NCBI GenBank assembly: GCA_964478125.1
Contig: CAYZGR010000007.1
Coordinates: forward strand, 1-64,000
DNA length: 64,000 nucleotides
Direction of reading: 5' to 3'
DNA from: FW021-bin31 sp964478125
GTDB taxonomy: Bacteria > Bacteroidota > Bacteroidia > Chitinophagales > Chitinophagaceae
Within the stretch, counting starts at the first letter, position 1, and every line of letters starts with the position of its first letter. Below are positions 43,659 to 51,826 of this stretch, piece after piece. A model generated the notes under the pieces. The model searched no databases. It saw nothing but the letters and a program-made list of their open reading frames with translations, and had not been told where the DNA came from. Both the position numbers and the translations under genes were made by a program.

Positions 43659-44192
43659 TCATCTTCTTTTAGCTCCTTTTAACAGCTCTGACGGCATACT
43701 ACATTGCTCATAGGCGGTATCGGAAAAGGCATGCCAGGTTTGGAATTGTTTGAGCCATTGGAGCGCGGCATTTTTATCCGCTTGTAATCTCTTTTTTTCT
43801 TTTCTTCTCTCCTGTACGAGAGCCTGCTGTCGGTCCTGTTTCCGTTCCAGGGAATCCTGCATTTGATGGTACACTTTTTTAAGCCAGTCCGGATGGCCGG
43901 AATAAAACCGAAAACTCTTAAAAAAATGTGCCGTGTCCGTATGGTGCAGAAGGAAGACCTGTTGATATAATATTTTAAGGCGTTTCTCCTGGTCGCGGGG
44001 ATAATGGGTGGTATCCTGATCGGGAAAATAGGAGTAATTGTATGCTTTGGCAATTTGGAGGTCCAGCATGATCCGGCTCATTTTTTCTACCGGCAGGATA
44101 TCCCGTGGAAGCTTGTCGTTTTTCGAACAGGACATCCATAGTAAGCAGCAAATGATTAGGAAAACAGGTTTTATTTTGACAATCCGGCTCAT
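43659..44192 (-). CDS. DUF4296-family lipoprotein
   Basis: 177 residues. A lipoprotein signal ends at Cys22 (LLWMSC). The DUF4296 domain follows: PRDILPVEKMSRIMLDLQIAKAY (29-51) then a helical segment FFKSFRFYSGHPDWLKKVYH. The C-terminal third is a Lys/Arg/Gln-rich coiled coil (LERKQDRQQALVQERRKEKK). Function unknown; in Bacteroidota these genes often lie in this neighbourhood. It overlaps the DUF4835 stop by four bases (ATGA), so it is the last gene of the bamD operon. Confidence 0.8.
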   Translation of the reverse strand: MSRIVKIKPVFLIICCLLWMSCSKNDKLPRDILPVEKMSRIMLDLQIAKAYNYSYFPDQDTTHYPRDQEKRLKILYQQVFLLHHTDTAHFFKSFRFYSGHPDWLKKVYHQMQDSLERKQDRQQALVQERRKEKKRLQADKNAALQWLKQFQTWHAFSDTAYEQCSMPSELLKGAKRR

Positions 44193-45130
44193 GGTTTTAT
44201 GCTTTTCTTATACCTGGAGCCATTCGATGGATCCATTTTTTGAAGCAGGTTGAGGGCGGTCATACGCTCTTGTGGCGGTCCCTCGGAGAAAATACCGGCC
44301 AGTTCATCTGCCTTGGCCGTAAAGAATACCTTTAATATGACCAGATTGGGATTGTTGGCATTTAATGAATTAAGCTTGTTCAAGCTTTCCAGAATGGCTT
44401 GGCGCCCTTTATCCGGATGTTCGTACATCTCGTCCAGCCCTTTTCTATGATAATCATAGAGTACTTCATGAAAGCGTTTATACCTGACGTTCAGTAAATT
44501 TTCTATTATCCAGTAGCGGTTGAACGTGCCGTCGAAAGCTTTCCAGCCAGAGATGTTTCGGCCGTTAGGGGCGTTATTTACCACTTTCTGTGCCATTTCG
44601 TAAGCATCATGTCCGCCGTTAGGTGAAAAAGAGTCCTGATCCAGACCGATGATCAGATACGCATAATAAGCAAGGATGGCTGTGAGATTGGAAGCCTGCT
44701 GGTCTTGTCCGCTGATCCGGTTCTCATTAAAAACCAGGGGCTGGAAAGGCTCAAAACGAAATAAGACATCCTGATCTTTAAAGTTCAGGAGGGTGCTTGA
44801 ATAGGTAGAATTATACACCGGCCGGGCGGATTGTACGGTGATGAAGGCCTTGTATACCTGATCACTGATTTCTTTTTGAAGGTCAATCAGAAAACGGCAG
44901 TCGATACGTTCTCCCCTGGCATAACTTTTTGAAGTCCAGCGCCGGGTATTCAGAAGCTGTTGAATGGCTTTTTGCATTTTATCAAACACGCTGGCATCTA
45001 CTCCCTTTATCTTTTTATGGGTAACGATGACCTCTGCATTTAATTCCTGCGCGTTTACTATTGTATTGAAAAATGTCAGGCTCAGCACTCCCGCCATCAT
45101 GATAAACAGATTTCTAATCATGCTTTTCAT
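44189..45130 (-). CDS. DUF4835-family periplasmic protein
   Basis: 313 residues from the Met at 45130; the Met at 45121 is an equally good start. A signal peptide ends near NTIVNA. The rest matches DUF4835: ELNAEVIVTHKKIKGVDASVF, FQPLVFNENRISG, YYAYLIIGLDQDSFSPNGG (DSFSP is a typical landmark) and ENLLNVRYKRFHEVLYDYHR. Function unknown, but its fixed place after coaBC in Bacteroidota and its export suggest an envelope role. It overlaps the coaBC 3' end. Confidence 0.85.
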   Translation of the reverse strand: MKSMIRNLFIMMAGVLSLTFFNTIVNAQELNAEVIVTHKKIKGVDASVFDKMQKAIQQLLNTRRWTSKSYARGERIDCRFLIDLQKEISDQVYKAFITVQSARPVYNSTYSSTLLNFKDQDVLFRFEPFQPLVFNENRISGQDQQASNLTAILAYYAYLIIGLDQDSFSPNGGHDAYEMAQKVVNNAPNGRNISGWKAFDGTFNRYWIIENLLNVRYKRFHEVLYDYHRKGLDEMYEHPDKGRQAILESLNKLNSLNANNPNLVILKVFFTAKADELAGIFSEGPPQERMTALNLLQKMDPSNGSRYKKSIKP

Positions 45131-46316
45131 AAAAAGAAATAAAAGATTGTAAAATAGCACGTGCCACCCGGCGTTTGGGTAGCAGCGGGATTTCTGTTTT
45201 TTCTCCCGACCGACTGTACAGGGTCACTTTATTGGTATCTGTTTGGAACCCTGCGCCTTGATCTTTAAGGGAATTGAGGGCAATAAAATCCAGATTTTTG
45301 TCTTTCAGTTTTTGAAGTGCATTCTTTTCTTCTTCCTCGGTTTCCAGGGCGAAACCTGCCAGGAGCTGCCCTTGTTTCTTTTGCTTTCCCAATTCCCGGA
45401 GGATATCCGGATTCCTCTGAAGCGGTATATTTAGTTCTGAAGCTGTTTTTTTTATTTTTTCGGTAGCAGTGACAGCCGGTCTGTAATCAGCCACGGCCGC
45501 GGCCAGTACGGCAAGGTGAGCGGTAGGAAATAATTTCAGACAGGCCTGTTGCATTTCTCGTGCGGTAGTTACGGGATGGAGCCGGATGGAACTGGTCCCC
45601 GGCTTCAGGGAAACGGGTCCAAGTACCAGGTCTACTGCTGCGCCGAGGGCGTCCAATTCCTCTGCGATCGCTATTCCCATTTTACCGCTGGAATAGTTTC
45701 CGATAAAACGGACGGGATCTATTGGCTCGTAGGTGGGACCTGCGGTTACAAGGGCCCTCTTGCCTTTCAGAGGCTTTCCCATAGCGAAAAAATCAGTTAG
45801 CGATTGGACAATGTGTTCGGGTTCGGCCATACGGCCCGCTCCATGAAGCCCACTGGCCAATTCCCCATTTTCGACATTTATCAGATGAACGCCATGTTGG
45901 ATCAATAAATTAACATTTTGTTTCGTAGCCGGGTGGTTCCACATATCTACATCCATGGCCGGCGCAATGAAGATCGGGCATGTAGCCGAAAGATAAGCAG
46001 CGAGCAGTAAATTATCACATAAGCCCAGGCTCATTTTGGCCAGCGTATGTGCGGTTGCCGGGGCTATGAGCATGATATCTGTACTGCGGCCCAGCGCTAC
46101 ATGATTGCTCCATTCTCCATTACCCGACAAGCGGTGCAAAACCGGTTTTGCGGAAAGGGTTGAAAGCGTTAATGCCGGAATGAACTGCATGGCCTCTTCG
46201 GTCATGATCACCTGCACTTCTGCCCCTTGTTTGACCAAAAGGCGTACTAAAACCGCTGCTTTATAAGCCGCGATACTCCCGGTAACCCCTAATATTATTT
46301 TTTTTCCTTTCAACAT
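45114..46316 (-). CDS. coaBC: Bifunctional phosphopantothenoylcysteine decarboxylase/synthetase
   Basis: 400 residues from the ATG at 46316 (MLKGKKIILGVTGSIAAYKA). The N-terminal flavoprotein domain (CoaC, about 1-180) has GVTGSIAAYKA and the HNHPATKQN-type segment MWNHPATKQN with the catalytic His, then PAMDVDMW. The C-terminal synthetase domain (CoaB) begins at KGKRALVTAGPTYEPIDPVRF with GNYSSGKMG. It makes phosphopantetheine on the way to coenzyme A. A hairpin with a T-run lies immediately before its start. Confidence 0.95.
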   Translation of the reverse strand: MLKGKKIILGVTGSIAAYKAAVLVRLLVKQGAEVQVIMTEEAMQFIPALTLSTLSAKPVLHRLSGNGEWSNHVALGRSTDIMLIAPATAHTLAKMSLGLCDNLLLAAYLSATCPIFIAPAMDVDMWNHPATKQNVNLLIQHGVHLINVENGELASGLHGAGRMAEPEHIVQSLTDFFAMGKPLKGKRALVTAGPTYEPIDPVRFIGNYSSGKMGIAIAEELDALGAAVDLVLGPVSLKPGTSSIRLHPVTTAREMQQACLKLFPTAHLAVLAAAVADYRPAVTATEKIKKTASELNIPLQRNPDILRELGKQKKQGQLLAGFALETEEEEKNALQKLKDKNLDFIALNSLKDQGAGFQTDTNKVTLYSRSGEKTEIPLLPKRRVARAILQSFISFYEKHD

Positions 46317-46322
46317 AAACGA

Positions 46323-46350
46323 CAAAAAAGGCAGCAAAATTTTGCCGCCT
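46323..46350 (-). terminator. Hairpin with T-run between rpoZ and coaBC
   Basis: Near-perfect palindrome at 46329-46350 (one mismatched pair); on the reverse strand AGGCGGCAAAATTTTGCTGCC is followed by TTTTTT. It has the form of a rho-independent terminator and ends about 8 nt before the coaBC ATG. Inside a conserved operon it could act as an attenuator or a processing site. Confidence 0.55.
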
Positions 46351-46397
46351 CAAGTTACGATTTCCATTGGATTTCTGCCTCCATTTAAGAATGGGTC

Positions 46398-46742
46398 TTA
46401 GCTATACAGATTGTCTTCCTCGCTATGACGATAATATATTTTGTCTTCCATAAATTCGGCAGTGGCTAATAAGGAAGGATTCGGCAGACGTTCATAAAAA
46501 CGGGAGATCTCAATTTGCTCCTTGTTCTCATGTACTTCTTCCAGGTTGTCGGTGTGGCTGACAAATTCTTCCAGTTTGGAATGCAGTTCCTCCCGCAGGG
46601 CCAGATTGATCTGGTTGGACCGCTTTGCAATGATGGCAATAGACTCGTATAAATTGCCTGTCTTGGCTTTGATCCCTGTCAAATGGCGTGTAACAGCCAT
46701 AGGGCTGATAGAACTATTTGCTGCTTTCTTTAATTGGCTCAT
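46398..46742 (-). CDS. rpoZ: RNA polymerase omega subunit, Bacteroidota type
   Basis: 114 residues. The RpoZ/Rpb6 core is seen at GIKAKTGNLYESIAIIAKRS (about 23-42) followed by NQINLALREELHSKLEEF. The C-terminal Glu-rich segment with RFYERLPNPSLLATAEFMED is typical for the longer Bacteroidota form. It assists assembly of core RNA polymerase. The gene overlaps the bamD 3' end by 29 bp, so the two are coupled. Confidence 0.88.
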   Translation of the reverse strand: MSQLKKAANSSISPMAVTRHLTGIKAKTGNLYESIAIIAKRSNQINLALREELHSKLEEFVSHTDNLEEVHENKEQIEISRFYERLPNPSLLATAEFMEDKIYYRHSEEDNLYS

Positions 46743-47541
46743 GATCTAATGATTGAATGTTTTTTTGGGCTGTGGTGTAATAGGATTTGGCTTCCTTTAA
46801 ATAAGAACTGTTCGGATAAAAGTCTTCAAAGTTCAGATATTGTGTGACTACAGTTTGATAACGTTCTTTTTGCTTTGAAATGACGCTGTTGTCCGCATAT
46901 TTGAAATACGATTTTATGGCCAGAAACTTATAGCGGTCTCCCTGGTCAGAATCCGGATAATCCAGCAATAAATTGGTAAAGGATATCCCTGCCGCCTTGT
47001 AATAGCCGAGATCATAATAGAGCCTGGCAGCCCGATATTCCTTGGCTTCCAGCTTCATGCGGCATTTATCGATAATTTCCGTACCCTCTTTTACCCGGTC
47101 CGAATTGGGATAAATATTGATAAAAGTCTGCATGGCGCTTATTGCCTTCATGGTATTGGTTTGATCAAGCTCTACCCGTGGAGAAAGCTTGTAAAAACAA
47201 TAAGCCTGCATGTAGTTCATCTCCTCTGTTTTGGAACTGTTGGGAAATATCTGGACAAAATTTTTAAAATAAAAAGCAGCGGATTCATAATCCTTCATAA
47301 AATAATAGGTATAGGCATAATTATAAAAAAGCTGCTCGTATTGCTTGGTCCCTTTAAAGGCGTCTTTTATCTGACTGTATAACAATTGTGCTTTATTGTA
47401 CTTTTCATTCTTATAAAGCTTATTGGCATAGGTTAATTTTTTCTGATAGTCATTGCTTTTCTGCATCCTGTTGTATTCGGAACAAGATGATAGTGATAGT
47501 GTCACAATTAAAAAGCCTGCTAAGTATGCCTTAAACCTCAT
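46714..47541 (-). CDS. bamD: Outer-membrane assembly lipoprotein BamD
   Basis: 275 residues. Lipoprotein signal with Cys20 (LSLSSC). Five TPR units follow, for example LTYANKLYKNEKYNKAQLLY (36-55), EQLFYNYAYTYYFMKDYESA (69-88) and SKTEEMNYMQAYCFYKL. BamD bridges BamA and the rest of the barrel-assembly machine on the periplasmic face of the outer membrane. First gene of the operon bamD-rpoZ-coaBC-DUF4835-DUF4296; a -7 box lies 17 bp upstream. Confidence 0.9.
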   Translation of the reverse strand: MRFKAYLAGFLIVTLSLSSCSEYNRMQKSNDYQKKLTYANKLYKNEKYNKAQLLYSQIKDAFKGTKQYEQLFYNYAYTYYFMKDYESAAFYFKNFVQIFPNSSKTEEMNYMQAYCFYKLSPRVELDQTNTMKAISAMQTFINIYPNSDRVKEGTEIIDKCRMKLEAKEYRAARLYYDLGYYKAAGISFTNLLLDYPDSDQGDRYKFLAIKSYFKYADNSVISKQKERYQTVVTQYLNFEDFYPNSSYLKEAKSYYTTAQKNIQSLDHEPIKESSK

Positions 47542-47557
47542 AAATGCTAAAAACCTG

Positions 47558-47565
47558 CAAAGTTA
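47558..47565 (-). promoter_or_regulatory. -7 box of the bamD operon
   Basis: Reverse-strand TAACTTTG, exact to TAnnTTTG, 17 bp before the bamD ATG; no clear -33 box. It predicts a short leader. Confidence 0.55.
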
Positions 47566-47801
47566 AGAAATTTCGAGAATGTATCCGATTTATATTTCTG
47601 TTGGCGGAATGAAGTCTCAGGTCAAGATGGGTACTTTTGAAAACATTCCCTTTGTCGTATAGTTCTTATCAATCCGGATATTCATAGTTTATCAACAGGA
47701 AAATTTGAATTATTCACATTTTATCCATATTTATTTTTAATAATACCACAGCTGTCAAATAATAATCGCCTGTAAGGCTTCTCTACCGGGGATTTTGTCA
47801 T

Positions 47802-47858
47802 GTGGAAAAATAGATTAAATCTTTTTTTGGGTGAAAAGTGGAAAAATGTGTTATTTTG
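47802..47858 (+). promoter_or_regulatory. mraZ promoter overlapping MraZ-type boxes
   Basis: GTGGAAAAA occurs at 47802-47810 and 47838-47846, and GGGTGAAAA directly precedes the second at 47829-47837. TTTG (47826-47829), a 21-nt spacer and TTATTTTG (47851-47858; one mismatch to TAnnTTTG) give a promoter whose spacer is filled by the two tandem boxes. MraZ binds tandem TGG/GTGG-type repeats in front of its own gene in other bacteria, so autorepression is likely. The remaining 47566-47801 is AT-rich without features. Confidence 0.55.
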
Positions 47859-47895
47859 TGGTAATTATTGTTAATTATTCATTCTAACTAAATAG

Positions 47896-48375
47896 ATGAC
47901 AGGTTTTTTGGGGGAATATGAATCCAAGCTGGACGCCAAGGGGCGATTCCTTTTTCCTGCGGGCTTTCGTAAACAGCTGCCGGAAGTGGATGCTTCTTCC
48001 AAAGAAGAAGGAACCGGTCGGTTTGTTCTCAACCGGGGTTTTGAAAAATGTTTGACGCTTTATCCTATTCATGCCTGGCAACCCATTTTTGAACGCATTA
48101 CCGCGCTTAATGATTTTGATCCAAAGGTAAGGGCTTTTCGACGCTATTTTTTAAATGGTGCGGTTACTTTGGAAATGGATACCGCGGGGCGGTTGCTGAT
48201 CCCTAAAAATTTATGTGAATATGCCGGACTGGGCAGGGAACTGGTTCTGGCTTCTGCAGTGAATAAAATCGAAATATGGGATAAGTCCCAATATCAGCAG
48301 TTCTTTGAATCCTATTCTCCCGAGTCTTTCAGCGATCTGGCCAGTCAGGTAATGGGAATCACCAATGAAGCGTAG
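47896..48375 (+). CDS. mraZ: Transcriptional regulator MraZ
   Basis: 159 residues with two AbrB-like DNA-binding repeats: FLGEYESKLDAKGRFLFPAGF (4-24) and GAVTLEMDTAGRLLIPKNL (about 90-108). MraZ forms a ring and binds repeats upstream of the dcw cluster, and it regulates that cluster. The repeats upstream at 47802-47846 fit. It is the first gene of the division cluster; its stop is 5 bases before the rsmH ATG. Confidence 0.93.
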   Translation: MTGFLGEYESKLDAKGRFLFPAGFRKQLPEVDASSKEEGTGRFVLNRGFEKCLTLYPIHAWQPIFERITALNDFDPKVRAFRRYFLNGAVTLEMDTAGRLLIPKNLCEYAGLGRELVLASAVNKIEIWDKSQYQQFFESYSPESFSDLASQVMGITNEA

Positions 48376-48380
48376 TGGAT

Positions 48381-49280
48381 ATGACTTCTGCACCCTTTTA
48401 TCATCGGCCTGTATTACTTGAAGAGGCTATAGCGGCATTGGAGATTGTCCCTTCCGGAGTCTATGTGGATGCAACTTTTGGCGGCGGGGGACATTCCAGG
48501 GAGATCCTAAAAAAACTGGGGCCGGAAGGGCGGTTGATCGTCTTTGACCAAGATAAAGAAGCGGAGCAAAATCTTCCCGAAGATGTCCGGATAGAATGGG
48601 TGCCGGAAAATTTCCGGTATCTGGAACGTTTTCTCAGGGTCAAAAATAGGATCCCGGTATCCGGTATCCTGGCCGATCTGGGAGTCTCTTCCCATCAGTT
48701 TGATACGCCGGGACGCGGTTTTTCTATCCGAAAAGACGGCCCTTTGGATATGCGTATGGATAAGAGACAGGAGCTTACGGCGGCCGATGTGGTACAGCGG
48801 TATACAGCCGATGAACTGTTGCGGATACTGGAGATTTATGGGGAGGTCAGGAATGCCAGAACACTTGCTGCACACCTGGTAAAAGAGCGGAAGAAATTCC
48901 CTTTAAAGACCATCGCGGAACTAAAGGCTGTAATAAAGCCTTTGATCAGGGGAAATGAACGCCGTTATCTGGCGCAGGTATTTCAGGCTTTGAGGATAGA
49001 AGTGAATGATGAACTGGGTGCATTGCGGGAACTTCTGCTACAGGGGACAAGCGTTCTGAAACCTGGCGGAAGATTGGTGATCATCACTTTCCATTCCGTG
49101 GAGGACCGGCTGGTAAAGCATTTTATGAAAGAAGGCCGGCTGGAAAAGGAGGCATCCATTACAAAACAGGCACGGCGGCTTCGGCCTTTGTTTAAAAAAC
49201 CTGTTTTGCCCGGAAGGGATGAAATAAAAAAGAACTCCAGGGCGGCAAGCGCCAAACTGCGAGCGGCTGAAAAAATTTGA
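48381..49280 (+). CDS. rsmH: 16S rRNA m4C1402 N4-methyltransferase
   Basis: 299 residues from ATG 48381; a GTG at 48375 overlaps the mraZ stop and is an alternative. RsmH methylates N4 of C1402 in the ribosomal P site. Visible features: YHRPVLLEEA (near 5-14), the SAM motif VDATFGGGGHS, GILADLGVSSHQFD, FSIRKDGPLDMRMD and VITFHSVEDRLVKHF. Full length. Confidence 0.95.
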   Translation: MTSAPFYHRPVLLEEAIAALEIVPSGVYVDATFGGGGHSREILKKLGPEGRLIVFDQDKEAEQNLPEDVRIEWVPENFRYLERFLRVKNRIPVSGILADLGVSSHQFDTPGRGFSIRKDGPLDMRMDKRQELTAADVVQRYTADELLRILEIYGEVRNARTLAAHLVKERKKFPLKTIAELKAVIKPLIRGNERRYLAQVFQALRIEVNDELGALRELLLQGTSVLKPGGRLVIITFHSVEDRLVKHFMKEGRLEKEASITKQARRLRPLFKKPVLPGRDEIKKNSRAASAKLRAAEKI

Positions 49281-49328
49281 ACAACCCATGAAAGAACGAT
49301 AATCATTTAACCATAAAGCCATTTAATC

Positions 49329-49688
49329 ATGTGGTGGAAGCGAGCAAAACAGCGTGAATTTATAGAAGTACCGGATAAGAAGAGAGACTGGCGTCCGCGG
49401 GTGAATTATTCGTGGATCGTAAATCATCTCCCCTTTTTATTGTTCTTATTCGTACTGGCTATTCTTTACATAGCAAATGGCCATTATGCGGTCAAAAATA
49501 TCCGGGAGATCAATGCTTTGCAAACGCAGGTAAAGGAGTTGCACTGGCATTACCTGGATCAAAAAAGCAAATTGATGTTTCGTAGTAAGATGAGCGAAGT
49601 GTCGGGGCAGGTTGCCCCTTATGGTTTGAAGGTTGCAAATACGCCGCCGCTGATTATTAAAGAAGAAGACCGGAAGGATAAAAAATAA
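49329..49688 (+). CDS. ftsL: FtsL-like cell division protein
   Basis: 119 residues: a basic cytoplasmic N-terminus, one membrane helix (about 34-52, FLLFLFVLAILYIANG) and a periplasmic coiled coil (INALQTQVKELHWHYLDQKS). Size, topology and place between rsmH and ftsI identify it as FtsL, which joins FtsQ/FtsB in the divisome. Sequence conservation is low in this family, so context carries most weight. Confidence 0.85.
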   Translation: MWWKRAKQREFIEVPDKKRDWRPRVNYSWIVNHLPFLLFLFVLAILYIANGHYAVKNIREINALQTQVKELHWHYLDQKSKLMFRSKMSEVSGQVAPYGLKVANTPPLIIKEEDRKDKK

Positions 49689-49711
49689 AATGCCTGTTTA
49701 GCATATTTTAA

Positions 49712-51826
49712 ATGGATGTAAAGAAAGACATATTGTGGAGAGTGTATCTCTGTTTTCTCGGGATGGCTTTAATAGGAGTTGTTATTGCTGTAAAGGTATT
49801 CCTCATTCAGGACGTGGAAGGAAGTTATTGGAGAGGGATGGCTAATGATCTTCACGACCATTATATGACCATTGATGCTGAAAGAGGAACGATCTATTCC
49901 GCAGACGGCCGGATGCTGTCAACCACGATCCCTTCTTTTACCCTTTACATGGATTTCAGGGCAGACGGGCTGGCGGCCAATGAGGGGAAACGTTTTTTTG
50001 AAAATCTGGATTCTCTGTCTTACTGCTTATCCCGATTGTTTAACGACCGGAGCAAAGCCGGGTATAAACGGCTTTTGAGCAGGCAATATAAAAAAGGCAG
50101 CCGCTTTTTTCTCCTGAAAAAAGAGATCTCATTTGAACAATATAAAAAATTGCGTGACTTTCCTTTGTTTCGTCTTGGGAGAAATTCCAGCGGACTGATA
50201 GTCCGGCAGGTTAACAAGCGGGTGAATCCGTTTGGCCTGTTGGCAAACAGAACGGTTGGACTTTACCGGAAAAATTCTCCTAACATCGGACTGGAGGCCG
50301 CTTATAACAAATATCTGAAAGGCACGGATGGGAAGTGCCTGGTTCAGCGAATAGCGGGGGGCGGATATATTCCTATTGACGGCTATCGTATTGATCCGGT
50401 GAACGGTAAGGATGTTATTACCACGCTTGATGTAAATATACAGGATGTGGCGGAAAATGCCCTGATGCAGATGCTGGTTGATAACCAGGCACAATATGGA
50501 ACCTGTATTGTAATGGAAGTAAAAACCGGACAGATAAAAGCGCTGGCCAATCTGGGCAGGCAGCCGGATGGTAGTTATTACGAAGACTTTAATTATGGTA
50601 TAGGCAAGGCAACCGAACCGGGATCTGTATTTAAGTTGGGGACAATGATTGCGCTGCTTGAGGATCATAAGGTTACACTGGATGATAAAGTAGATCTGGG
50701 AAATGGTACCTGGCGTTTTGGAAGCCGGACTATGCGGGATGCTGCCGGAGAGGCTACGGGAAAGGTGACTGTGGCGCATGCATTCGAACAAAGCTCCAAT
50801 GTGGGAATGTCGAAGCTGGCTTATAAATATTATAAGGATGATCCTCAAAGTTTTGTTGATCATTTGAAGAAATTGCGATTAAATAAGAAGACGGGTATTG
50901 ATCTGCTGGGAGAAGCGCAGCCGCTGGTGAAGAGTCCTAAGAGCAAAACCTGGAGTTCTACTACCCTGCCCTGGACAAGTATCGGATATGAGGTGCTGGA
51001 AACACCGTTGAATATTTTGACGCTGTATAATGCGGTGGCTAATGATGGCAAGATGATGAGGCCTTATCTCGTGTCGGCTATTGAGCGTTATGGAGAGGTT
51101 GTAAAAAAGTTTGAGCCTACTGTTTTGGAGGATAAGATATGTTCGGAGGAGACCTTAAAAAAAATACAGAAACTACTTAACGGGGTCGTAAAAAATAAAT
51201 ATGGAACCGGGCATCGTGCGTTGAAGAATCCTTATTTTAAAATTTCCGGTAAAACGGGAACTGCTTTGGTGGCCAATGGAAAATACGGCTATTCCCAGCA
51301 TATTTATCAGGCCACCTTTGTAGGTTTTTTCCCTTCTGACCATCCCAAATATTCCTGCATAGTGACCATTAAAAATCGTCCTCATGCACGATTGATCTAT
51401 GGGGCTTCGGTAGCGGCTCCCGTATTTAAAGAGGTGGCGCACAAGCTGTATGCCCTTAGCCAGAGAGATGCGGTGCCTCAAATGAAAAGACCGCAGATTG
51501 ACGACAGGTTGCAAATAAAAGCAGGAGCCTGGAAAGATACCCGAAAGGTACTGGCTACCCTTGGTCTTCCGGTCCAAACCCTGCCAACAAAGGCGGCCTA
51601 TGTTATGCCGGTGGTAAAAGATCATGTAGTCGATCTTCAAAAGCAGGAAGAGGATAAAGGCAGTGTGCCGGATGTAATGGGCATGGGATTGAAAGATGCA
51701 CTTTATCTTCTGGAGGAGAGGGGGCTGCAGGTAAAAGTGGAGGGCAAAGGGAAAGTGGTGATGCAATCTCTAAAACCGGGGCAGGCTGTTCCCTCCGGCG
51801 GACAAATTATTATTCAGTTGAGCTAA
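49712..51826 (+). CDS. ftsI: Septal penicillin-binding protein with C-terminal PASTA domain
   Basis: 704 residues. One N-terminal membrane helix (about 12-32), a pedestal domain (DAERGTIYSADGRMLST), then the transpeptidase domain with SVFK (active Ser in PGSVFKLG), SSN (QSSNVGMSK) and KTGT (SGKTGTALV). A PASTA domain (VPDVMGMGLKDALYLL onwards) ends the protein. It cross-links septal peptidoglycan with FtsW. The stop overlaps the murE start (TAATG). Confidence 0.94.
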   Translation: MDVKKDILWRVYLCFLGMALIGVVIAVKVFLIQDVEGSYWRGMANDLHDHYMTIDAERGTIYSADGRMLSTTIPSFTLYMDFRADGLAANEGKRFFENLDSLSYCLSRLFNDRSKAGYKRLLSRQYKKGSRFFLLKKEISFEQYKKLRDFPLFRLGRNSSGLIVRQVNKRVNPFGLLANRTVGLYRKNSPNIGLEAAYNKYLKGTDGKCLVQRIAGGGYIPIDGYRIDPVNGKDVITTLDVNIQDVAENALMQMLVDNQAQYGTCIVMEVKTGQIKALANLGRQPDGSYYEDFNYGIGKATEPGSVFKLGTMIALLEDHKVTLDDKVDLGNGTWRFGSRTMRDAAGEATGKVTVAHAFEQSSNVGMSKLAYKYYKDDPQSFVDHLKKLRLNKKTGIDLLGEAQPLVKSPKSKTWSSTTLPWTSIGYEVLETPLNILTLYNAVANDGKMMRPYLVSAIERYGEVVKKFEPTVLEDKICSEETLKKIQKLLNGVVKNKYGTGHRALKNPYFKISGKTGTALVANGKYGYSQHIYQATFVGFFPSDHPKYSCIVTIKNRPHARLIYGASVAAPVFKEVAHKLYALSQRDAVPQMKRPQIDDRLQIKAGAWKDTRKVLATLGLPVQTLPTKAAYVMPVVKDHVVDLQKQEEDKGSVPDVMGMGLKDALYLLEERGLQVKVEGKGKVVMQSLKPGQAVPSGGQIIIQLS

